64,000 bases of DNA from Symsagittifera roscoffensis (lineage: Eukaryota; Xenacoelomorpha; Acoela; Convolutidae): positions 15,785,853 through 15,849,852 of the forward strand of contig NC_087065.1 of the NCBI RefSeq assembly GCF_963678635.1, in the 5' to 3' direction. The notes beneath the pieces were generated by a model. It had not been told where the DNA came from. It saw only the letters and a list, made by a program, of their open reading frames with translations, and did not search any database. Both the position numbers and the translations under genes were made by a program. Position 1 is the first letter of the stretch. Each line of letters opens with the position of its first letter. Shown here piece by piece: positions 47,701 through 59,700 of this stretch.

Positions 47701-50700
47701 CCAGATTCGCTTGTAAACAAAATAATCTGACCACAGGTGTAAATTAAAAAAAATCGTGCGAACGGGAAAAACTCTTCAATGTTTTTTTTTTCGAATCAGC
47801 CAAGCATGTAGAAGCGATTGAACTTTCTCACACAAAATTTTTTTATAAGGAAGTTTTTCCCGTTTATTAATATGTATATAGAGTAAGTCATCAAATTGCA
47901 TATGTAATCTGCTTAAACATAAAAACACTCAGCTTGACCTCCATACGCTTGACATTCATACGGAAAATGCTTGTCATACAATTCGATAGAAGAAAAATGC
48001 TTTCATAAAATTTCATACTCGGAGTGTATGGAAAAAATGTTTATCATACAGATTTCAGATATTATACCTTGCTGCAAAAAAAATTACGAAGTAAAAATCC
48101 AACTTTCAGGGATTCTTTTTCCCGAATTTTTAGTCGCAATATCACTTACATACTTAGAAGCATTTTTCAAAACAAAAGACAATTGGCATGCATATATTTG
48201 TTTTTTTTTTTACTATAACGTGATCCAGGCCGAACTTTTCTAGCAAAATATGCAAAATTGACTCAGGATTTTTGTTCAAACTGTTCAAAACTTCAGGCCA
48301 CGACATTCGAAAAGTAAAATTAATGACTAAAAATTTTCTAGCCAAATACAAAAGCTTACCGTTTTTTATTCAAATTTCTGAGTGAATTTTTCTTATTCAG
48401 TAACTACTTAAATGCGGATACCTGTCAGATTTTTTTAATCAACCAATGGGGCTTCTTGTGTTAGAAAATTCTTTTGGTCATTGTAAGTTTGAACAGAACA
48501 CAAAATTATTTAGCAAAACTCGAAAAACCATAAGTTTTTTTATTTATGGCAAAGTGTTAGCCATATAGTTTGTATTTATGAAAAATTGCTTGTAGTAGAG
48601 TTTCATTACAATTTTAATTTTATTGTTCGTGGGTGAGCTCATCTCTGATTTACAAAACAAAAAATCCTAAAAATACTCTAAGAAAGATGCAGAACAACGG
48701 AAATCAACATAAAAAAATTGACAAAAAAACTCAATTCACTAGAGTTGTTAAATCATTCGTTGTTGAGAGAACAAGTAGAACCACAAACTCTATTTGATAC
48801 AGAGCTTCTTACTCGTTGACTAAAAAAACAGAGAGCCCTTAGTTGTGGTGTTATTAGATGACATGTGTATAAATTGCGGGCAAGGAATCTAAGTACCCTT
48901 GCAAGAAGCTGAAACAGAACCAAATGACTCAACTGATGGCTGGTACAGTATGATCAAAAGGTAGAACTTCGGAAAACCAGATATAGAAAAGCGTTAGAAA
49001 AACCAGATAAAGCGTTACCTACACATTAACATATTTACTGAAGTTCGGTCCTAATTTTGTAACTTATTAAACAAAAAGCGTCAAGACGATTGCGACCAAA
49101 TTAGTGAATTTTTCAAAAAATAGTGTGAAATCTTGGCGACGAAAAGATATGAATAAGACTAGAGATGGGCTCCACCACCAGCAATGACTATGTCATGAAC
49201 AATGAGTCAATCTTCAAAAACGCGCCTGATATGAATCAAAACTAAAAAAGCTACACTTATAAAACTAATTTTGAAAGGAGGTGCGCGCCGAAAAACGCAA
49301 TTTTTTGGTCAACGTTTTTCAAAAATTGCCAAAAAACGGCTTTTTTGACATGTTTTTTTTTTGAAAACTTGATTTTGGTTGACCTAAAAAAAAGATCGAC
49401 AAAATTTTCGATTTTTTTTGAAAATCTGCCCCCCCCCCCCCCCCTCGAGAAAAATCCGCTCCTGCTCCAACCAATACTCCCTCCAACACATTGATTTTTT
49501 GAGTTTTCCTGAGAGTTTAATAACCAAGTTCACATTATCATTTCTCAGATTATCAACTCGGCCAGTAGCGGATTTAGAGGGGGGATGGACGTTTCCCTCT
49601 TCAGGGATTCGACCCCCTACCGACCCAAAGGGTCCCCCTTTGAACTATTTTGAGATATCCATTTTTGGCTGACGTACCCCTAAATTTTTCTAAAGGCGAT
49701 AAATTTTAATTTTGAGGGGAGCGCGCGCCGAAAGAACGCGATTTTTTGGTCAAAAAATTGTAAAAATGCCTAAAAACCCCTTTTTTAAAAATTTTTTCCT
49801 GCGGCGCAGAAAACTGGGTCAAATTATGGTCTTTATAGTGGATTGGGAGAGCTCAGAAAGTAAATTTGATCGACCTAAAAAAAAGTCGTCAAAATTTTCG
49901 AAATTTTTTCGAAAATCCATCCCCCCTCGAGAAAATCCTAGATCCGCCCCTGAACTCGGCACTTGAGATTTTTCAAAAAACCGGAAATTTATTTGCAAAA
50001 AGAAGTGTAGTTGAATTGTCTTCTACAGAAACATTTTGAACAGCTTCGGTCGCAAATTTTGCTTCAATGGGCTAATCTAATATCCAATTTTACAGCAATA
50101 TAACAAAACTAGCACTCCATCTGTTCGATTCCGATAGGGGCTGAGCCGTTGTTTTCCACAGAAACTCACGATGCAACTATAAAAATTGCCAATAAAAAAG
50201 TTTTAAGGTAACTTTGTAGGGCGATTTAAGGTAAATTTGTAAAGTGTTTTAGATAAGTAAAGGTGTTCTTAAAGGCTGTTGAGAAAATAGATGATAAGCA
50301 AATTAGACGGAGGTACTTAAAAGGAAATTAGACGGTTTTGCAAAACTACAATTGTGAAAAAATAGACGAGAGTGAGAGAAAGTAACTTTGTTTGCACACA
50401 AATTGCGTTAGAAAAATAAAATTGTTTGTAGACAACAGTTCAATTTCGGTGGCCAAAAACTTTACAAGTCAATCATGCATAACTTATTCAATTCAAAACT
50501 CTCCTGTAATATTCAGATTTGACATTTTATGTTCATTTGAACTAATTGTTTTGATAGGTATTGACATTTTATGTTCTTTTTATATTTGTGAAACTTGACT
50601 CTTAAAAAAAAAATTTGTTGGCCCTTTCCCTTTCGTCTAAAATGCCAGATCTGTAAAAAATAAATTCCGTGTAACTTTGTTTTTGTCGCATCCGTCTAAT

Positions 50701-53700
50701 TTGCTTATCGTCTAATTTCCTAAGCCCCGTTCTTAAAGTAGTGCAAACTTACTTTTATTGATATGGTGTTCTAAAGTATTTTTAGGGTACATTTACCTAA
50801 ACTTTTATTTGAGTGTGATTAGCAGATAACCGATAGTTCACTGCACTCGCTGCACCATAAAGTGGGCTATTCTCATGCGCGAAGGACCGAATGGGCGAAA
50901 AAACTAGTAGACCAAGGACCGAAGACAAAAATAGCCGAAAGACAATTTTTAAAAAGAAACAATTGCCATTCAGTAAAAATGAATTAAATGCAATATTTTG
51001 CTTCTTTCATTACGAAACTCTTGAAATGTAAAATTTGTCACAATTTTGCGGCGCTCAATGACAATTTGAAAATTTTGCATATTTTCGCCGTTTTTATATT
51101 CGGCCAAAATCAATACTCCTGTCCCTGAAAATGTTTACTTTCTTTCCAAATCTTAGATTACTGAAATCGGATTGGCTGATTTCTATTTTCGCGCATTGGG
51201 TCCTTCGCGCATGAGGGATTCCACCCACCATAAAGTCTGCATGAGCCAAAAAATGACAGACTCACAACTAATTTTTCAAATCAAACTACAATTCTACCTA
51301 ACACCTGTAACCTTGTAAAACCGACTGCAATGTACATATTGAACGTCGTTCAGATTCGTTGACTGAAAATAGTATTGCACATTGTTTTGCATTAATTACA
51401 TACATGTTTTTTATTTTTGTCCTGGAATTATATAACAAACTTTTGGAAGTTTATGTCCCATGAAAACAGCTACATCGAAAATTTCTTAACAAAATGAAAA
51501 AAAGCAATATTGTAGTTTGAGTGATTCAACTAGTTAACTGTTTTTTTTGGTAAAGCATGAAAAACTGATATTTAGATTTTGAAGTTGGTATTTAGGAACA
51601 GTTTCAACTTTTGTTGCAATAATTACTTACCCAGTTTCTTCGACAATATCGACAAACTGTTCAAACCAGGTGTCGGCCTAAAACAAAGAGTCATGATATT
51701 TATCATTTGATTGATTTTTGGGGTCTTAAAGCTAAAACGTTTTTTTTTGTCCAGCTAGTTTTGTTTTTCATGCTCTTTATAAACTCCTCAGACATTCCAA
51801 TTTTTCCAACCTCTCCAATTCTTTCAAAATGGAAAATGACGAGATTTTCGTTTCGTGTTTGAACTTTGATTTCTTCATTGTTGAAATCAACCCCAAATTG
51901 TAAAATATTGTGATAAAATTTGGTTGGTCGCCCTCTAACAACAATCGAGCGACCCCACTTTCTCACCGAGGGCAAATTTAACGTAGATAATTAACGAATG
52001 TCCCAAAACTTTGATTCCATAATCGCCTTTCAAGCTTCATGTTTCTGTTTCTGTGTAATAGTTTTTTTACTAAGTTCTGTTTGGTTCTCATAAGTATCGG
52101 ACGATCGGATCCTTGGCGATGCAGAGACCTCTTACTATGTACTTTTAAGGTACTTACATCAACAGTTGACATGTTCAAAACCAGATCGATCGTGCAAATA
52201 GAGCAGTTGTCAGTTGTGCTTAGAAACTCCACACTAAGAGTGATGATCCCTTCAGTGATATTGGTCATTTCGAGGCCAAACTGTGCATTTTGGGAAATTT
52301 AAGCGGATTCCATTATAAGAAAGCTCATTTAGTTCTTCTTTTGTTCTTTCATATCATCTGATCGTTCCGATACAAACTTAACTTGCTTAAAGACTTGTCT
52401 CTGTAATACAGGAACATACAGACACAACCCAGTGCACAGTTTCGCCTCGAAATGGTGTAGTTAGAACCAGAGTCAAGCGTCGCATTGGATCCGCCATCAG
52501 CAGATCTTCGGAGCTTTCCACCATTGGTCGGAGCTTTCAAAAAAAGATAAAGTTAGGCTTAGCCGCATCCAAGTATAGGCGTAAATAATCGATTATAACG
52601 GATTATTATGATGACTTTTTGACAATTATAATTGATTATAATTACCAAAATTAGGTGTTTAAAGGTTTTATAATAGATTATAATCGTGATATTTTCCAAG
52701 AGATTTTGATCGGTTATAATCAATTATAATTGATTGTAGTTCATACAAAAAACCCTTGGAATCAATTATAATCGATTGTAATCGATTATAATCTCTTATT
52801 TTGCCAAAATTTTGTCAATTCAAAACTATATTCCAATTATGTTTTATGGGTTATTATTCTTGTATCAATAATAAAATGTCTAAAAGAGAGATCTCTTGAA
52901 CGCTTTGGTTCACGTGATCACAATGTTTTACCTCGAAACAAAAGTTTCATAGAGATCCTTTCATTTTAGTTGAAAGATTCCCGCGGTAGATGAAAAATAA
53001 ATCTTCCGATCAATCATGAAATTAAAATAATTTGCTGATGTTTTGGTGGTTAAAAAGCTGAAAATATGCATTACAAAACTCTAATGGTGAAGAAATGAAA
53101 AAAAATCTTTTAAATTTCAATTGATTGGAAAACTTCAAAAACAATTTTCTCAATTTTCATAGGAACCAACGACTACAAAAAGCATTGAATATAAGCAATT
53201 TAAATGTAACTTTGAAGACAAAATGCACAAACAAAAAAATTATAATCAATAATAATCTAATGAATTAAAAATTTGAAAAAAATGGTTTATAATCAATTAA
53301 AATTGATTATATTTGTATCGAAAGAGGGACGAATAAATTATCGATTATAATCGATTATAATGGATTATAATGGATTATAGTTCATTAAGATTTGATCTTA
53401 AAAAGAGAGATTATAATCGATAATTAATTGATTAAAATCGATTGTTTCTCAATTTTAGTAAAACTGGTACTAAAATCGTAAAATAATCGATTATTAACGC
53501 TTGAAACTGGCAAAACAAAAACAAAGCGATTGTCGAAGATTCAGTGTTAAATCCCTGGTGTGAATTTCATCCTGTTATTCAAGTGTAAGGGGAAATAGGC
53601 TAGCTACCGTGACCGTGTTTTAAAAAAGCTGGTCATACAATTTACGTGAACCAAGAAAAATACGATGATTACTATTTGATACTAAATGATGTTTGAAAAA

Positions 53701-56700
53701 ATATGCAAAAAAATCCTACTCACAGCCTTTTCATGCAATTCCATAAGCACAAAAAATTGCATGAAAAATATTTATTCTACATGGAAATTTTATAACTAGC
53801 ATTTTTTCATAAACAAAAAATGACTTTTTTTTTTAAGTTTATTTTATCAAAATTTTTGAGATGTGTTCGTTACCGAACACAAGTGACAAATACCACGGTT
53901 TATTCAAAACAAGAATCACCGAATGTTTGATCGTCTTGCATCTCCAATGCATTGAAACCGACCGCCGAAGTTGCAAAAAACTTTCTTACAAAAATCATAT
54001 GCTAAAAGCAACAAATTTTCAAATTTTGGCGAAATTTCAAAAGATTTCAACTTTAAGTTTTCAGTTAATGATCATGGCATACAAAGTAAAAAGGAGTGCT
54101 TAGCGTTTTCGAAAAAATTATTCATAGAAACCTAACAAAAATCCAATTTATGTGTAAACAAGACTACGTTATGAATACAAAATAATATAAGTTTGCTCGC
54201 AAAAAAAAATAGAATACGTTCATTTGAAAACAAGTTCGGATTGCGGTTGTAAAAAAAATGAAAAAATCTCTGAGACAACGTCAAAATTACGCGGAAATTT
54301 TTTTTTTGTCGCATCAAAAAAATAGCAGTTATACAATTTCTATAAATGGAAATTTTATGATTAGCAATTTTTTTGATTAAAAAAAATTCTTTTTTTTTAA
54401 ATATGAGACACTGACTTTTATGCAAAAATTAAAAAAAAATTGAAAATATTGTGATACTATTGTAGCAAAATGAGTGAAATTTGTACAAATAGTGTTTTTT
54501 CTTAGACTTGGTTTATGGAATTATATGATTAGCTTTTTTGGTCCTATGGAGGTCAACCCAGGAGGTTAAAAAGTTTAGCGCAATGTGAGAAAACAAAAAA
54601 ACATGTCTAGTGTGCGCAATTTGTTGGTTAAAATAGCTCAATTTATTTGAGTTAGCCGCCACTCACGCTAAGCGTTCATACAAAATTTTTCGAAGTTCCA
54701 TGATCTTATGATAAAAGACGAAATAAGAAGTATCTTGTGAGATTCGAGCTCGACACTTAATTTTGATTTTTTGAACAATCTAAAAAAAACAGTCGTGAGC
54801 TCAAAATGCAGCTGTAAGTTTTTTTGCACTCTCTTTCCACACAGTTTTGGGGTTGGGAAAACTTACTGAAACTATTTGGTTTTAAAGTTTCAAGATACGT
54901 TTAAAAAAAAATCTCTCAACGGTTTGACAATTAAATTTGATGGCGAAGTTGATCCAGATTGAAATGAAAATTTTTGCCCAACTTTTGTTCAACAGTTTAC
55001 TAAAAAAAACAGTGGGGTCGATTGATAGATCCCTTTGTTTTCAATTAGTAATGTACATTATATTACTCTATTTTTTTATTAGTTTCCAGAGTGCACAGTA
55101 TAATCAGCGTGACTTTAGTAGTATTCGTTCCTAATTCAGATAAATTTGCGGCTATTATTCTCGTATGCAAATGATTGGAAGAAACTGGATAATGCATCAA
55201 TAACCTAATATCTCGGTCCGAAATACCGACCAACATTTAGCGTCAAAATGTTTTCTTTTGATTTTTTTTTCTGAAACGTAAGTTTATAGGAAGGCGCTAG
55301 GATGTTATTGATTGGATGGTTTTCTTGCAAGGCCTCTTGAATTTGTTCCGTTATTCCTGTGGTTACTGAAATTGGGTCAATAGTCTGAAAAATGTGGATA
55401 GATTTCAGGTTCATTTCTACTTTGAGTATTGTGCATGCTAGTGGGATGCCGTAGGGTTTTGTAGTTGTTTTGTTTTTAGATTTACTTTGAGCTCAACCTA
55501 CTGCATATGCGTTTCATAGCTGCAGTGTTTTACTTCTTCTTTGTTCTTACATGCTGTCAAACTGTTGCCGTCCAAGGACTTTTTTCATTTTTGTGTAGCA
55601 TTTCATCCATTTTTATCCAGTTCAAGAGTGTATCCAACTTCATTCACTGTTATGAAGTTTTTTTTTCCTGCTGTTGCGCAATCTTCAGGTGGTTTTACAA
55701 TTGCGTAGGTGATCATTTTCATTTTGAGATCAATGGAGGAGTGCGCCCACACTCCGCAGTTCTAACGAATGGAAAGATTTGATTTTTACACATTACTGCG
55801 TTTAAATAGGCTCTATAGGACCGTTGAAATCTGTTTAAAATGCTATCTGTCTTCTTAAAATTTTCTGGCCAAACTATGCACGTTGTTACTTGATTAAGCG
55901 CATACATTTTGCTCACTTGCATATTCACGTTCACGTTTGTTATTGGGGGTAAAAAAAATACCATTCATCGAAAAACCAACCATATAGACTGAAATCATCA
56001 TCGGGCAAATGTCCATTCTCTCTCTTACGTAACGGCTGTAGCGTGACTACCGAGATTCCATACTATCAAAAATCTTGGAAGGATTAACTTATTGACAATT
56101 AATCTGTTCTGTAAAAATTACTTGCTTTTTTCGTCACTAATTCTATGGCTGTATCGTTCGAGCTTGTGATCACAAAAACTTCCATGGGTATATATTTTCA
56201 GATAATTATAAATCCGGATACAAAGGGCTCTGAGGTTGAGAGAATATAATATATTCATCTAATTAAAAAGAAAGGGTCCCCGATTCATCAACGCAATGGC
56301 TAAATTGCATTTCAATCACTAAGATGTTCTCCGTAGAGAACTCAAATCAAGAAAACTCGTTCACCAAAAACCTCATTCCGCTCTTTAACCTAACTATCTT
56401 AACTACTAACCTACCGAGATCCAGTTAGCCATTTTTTCAGCAACAATTTCGCATTTACAGAACGATCATTTTCTCTAGATTGCTCAATCGATCTCGCTGA
56501 CTTTGTGAACCAACTATCTACTGTCTCTGCAAAAAATTTTTCCCATTTAAATATGAAAAACAAGCGTTAGCTATCTTTGCAAATTTTTTTCTAATAGATG
56601 ACAACCAGCTATACTCTCGCTCAGTAGTGATTGCGCTTCCTAAGTTTAGGCTTTTTTGTTATTCTTTATTATGTTTTTTTATTTGACCTTTAGTCACAGT

Positions 56701-59700
56701 TAGATTTTTATAGTTCCTACGAATCCTGACTTTGACTTTGAAACCGGGCGAACACGGTCCTCCTTACTGAATTGAGTTAAGCCCTAAATGATAGCCTCAT
56801 TATATCTATAACCAATTTAGTTTTGCAATAATTAAGATCAAATCAATGCAAAATCAAATCAAATTTTTCAAATCAATTTTTACTTGATTAGATTAACCAA
56901 GGTCCCAGAGACCTTATTTAATTACATTTCAATTGTTCCGGCCTCCCGATAAAAAATGGACGCGTTTTTCATTCCTAGATATTTCATCCAAATCATCTAA
57001 TTTCTTATCTATCTTCTATTGCATTCTGAACCTTTCTACTATAATAGAAAAGTATTTTGTCTATTGGGATGTCTAATTAGGCCAAAAAACCACCTTCAGG
57101 GAGCTATGAAATCTTCCCAATCATGTGCATTAGTTAGGAGACTTAATTCTCATACCGCAATGTTATTACTGGTAGTTTTTTTGGGACTATTTTTCTTTAG
57201 TCTAATTGAAGTGCATTTTATAGCTGAGTTGCTTGAAATCATTTTAATCAATTATTTGCCTAGTTCCACCCAAATTCAGTCCACTATTTCAACATTGCAA
57301 TGTAAAAAGTCAGCACTCCTAGCGTTTGCTTCTTTTCCTAAAGCGATAAGTTTCCTTCCAAATAAAAAAAGAGTACCGATTGCCTTTTTCAGGGGCTGGG
57401 GATGAGCATACGCGGAAATCCGGTGTTAACCTCGTTGTTTACTATGGTGTTCAACAGTGAAAAGCTTAAAGGTTATCCCAAGGCCACCACGAGGTCACTC
57501 TGGATCCTTCTTCCATTTTTGGAATGAGAATCCAAAAACTGCCCTTCCTCAAGTTTCATCCACCTCACATTAGTACTTCCCAAGTTATCACATTTCTTAA
57601 ACACTTCCAGCATCCTTTTTCCTGGGAATTTTTTGGCATTTTAATTTTTTTTCAAAATTTATATCTTGTGTCTATACCCGGCTTACTAATTTGCGTAGTT
57701 TGTCGATTTTGGTCTAGGAGGTGTTTTTCTTCAAATCTACGAACTTCCGGTCCAACCGCTGGGTTTTGCTCAAAATATAATACATGATGAAACCTATCGG
57801 TACCTATCACGTCATATCTTAAGTTTCGGCTCCCTGTGATCAATTAAGGCTGAGAAATGACTTCCGCAAGTCCGCACAAGGAACTTTTGTTTGGCGCCAG
57901 AAGTAGGAGTACAGGGGGTCTGGAGTGTGAATTTAAGCTTGCTTCGACTAGTTGTCCAACATTTGAAATTAAATTTTGTTTCCATTCCAACCACTAGATC
58001 GATACCAATTTTTGATAGGACTTAATGTAATGGGGTTGTTTGTGTTTCCACGAACCGTTATCACTTGGGCCACGAGGCCTTAGGTTCCGGGTTGCTTAAT
58101 GCATTTTTCAAGAAACTTTATTTCACAGCCGGCGGAGCACTACTGAGAGGAAAGTCAGATAACAATTGCTACATTCTCGAACAAGAGGACGTCAGAACCA
58201 TTGGTTTAGTGGAAAGCGTGGATAGTTCGGTCCTTTTTTGTTTTTTAGGTCGACCAAATTACTTTCTTGAGCTCTCCCAAATGACTATACAGACCCTAAT
58301 TCAATCAAATTGTCTGCCCCGCAGGCTAATTGTAAAAAGCCCAAAAAAATTGTTTTTATAGGCAATTTTTGAAAAACTTCGACCAAAAAATCGCATTTTT
58401 CCGGCGCGCGCTTCCCCCTCAAAATTATTATAGATTGGCGCCAAACGCGCCTTTAAAAATTTTGAGGTCAGTCAGCCAAAATTGGATATCTCAAAATAGT
58501 ACAAAGGGGGGACCCTTTGGGTCGGCAGGGAGTCGAATCCCTGAGGAAGAGGAACGTCCGCCCCCTTCCTCTAAATCCGTTACTGATTGTAGACCAATTG
58601 CAGCAATTTTCCAATCGGAAAACTGACGGTTATTATCAAAACCACCAGTTTTGTACGCTTGTGAGGTTAAAGGGAAGCTGTAATCCAAGAAGACATAGAA
58701 AACATTCAGGAGCTAGATTTGGTTTGCAGAAAATATACAGAAGCCGGGGCGGCATTTGAAAAATTTCACTGGAAAATAAGTTCACTAAGTGCAACTCAAA
58801 ACACTGCTAGATGAGTTTAGTGACTAAACTACTATGACGGCTATGTCGGAAAACGGCTATGCCGGAAAATCTCAAACCAATCTTGAAATAAGCACTGAAT
58901 CGAGATCTCGGACTCGAAATGGTCAACAGAAGCAAGATGATGGCTGTGAGAACTAATACACTGGAACCAACGGAGCCAGAGCTAAACAAATGAGAGCTTA
59001 ACTTTTGCAGGTTATATCCTAATTGATTCCAGATGAATAGAAATACTGAGACACAATATGGGACAAAAGTTTTAAAATTTTAAAAGACGTCTAATGAAAG
59101 GGTTGAGGAGTACCCCCTTGCGCAGAAGAAAACGCAGACAAATAGATAGTTAAATGTATAAAATGGGACACATAAAAAGCTAGAAAGATGCCGGCAAGAG
59201 TTTAGTATCTCCAATTGCGATCATATAGTAAAAATGGAGTGGATGGCAGTATGTAACTGGAAGAAGAAACGGTATAATTGAAAAAGCAATTACATAAAAA
59301 GAACAGCCTCCAAACATATATATGGCTGTAGTAGAAGAAAACTGCGTTAAAACTTTTCTTTATTGGGCAGCGTTGACCAATTTTCTGACTGCTCGACCAA
59401 AGGAGAACTATAGAAGAATTGCTAAAACGCATCAATCAAACTATAGTGAAAAAAAGGAAAAGCAGTTCTCCTTTGGTCGAGCAGTCAGAAAATTGGTCAA
59501 CGCTGCCCATAAAAAAACTTTTTAACGCAGTTTTCTTCTACTACCTGCCTGTGGCTTGATTCGCAGTGGCTTAAGGGGGAGGAAACCCTGACCCTCCTTT
59601 GATACTACTTAACGAAATTCCAAAATTTTACAATTTAGCAAACAGAAGCTTATTTAAATTGTTTAAGAGAGATAAAAAATCAGTTCGGTGGACAGAAAAA

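Noticed and set aside
55980-56070. Minus-strand exon candidate with GHLPDDDFSLYGWFFDEW
   Set aside because: It looks coding-like, but no donor leaves the phase needed to join the next exon at 55384, and the acceptor has no clear pyrimidine tract.
58807-58989. Hydrophobic minus-strand frame that might be a membrane segment of the vWA gene
   Set aside because: No splice sites fit, and a better transmembrane exon is placed in phase at 47.5 kb.
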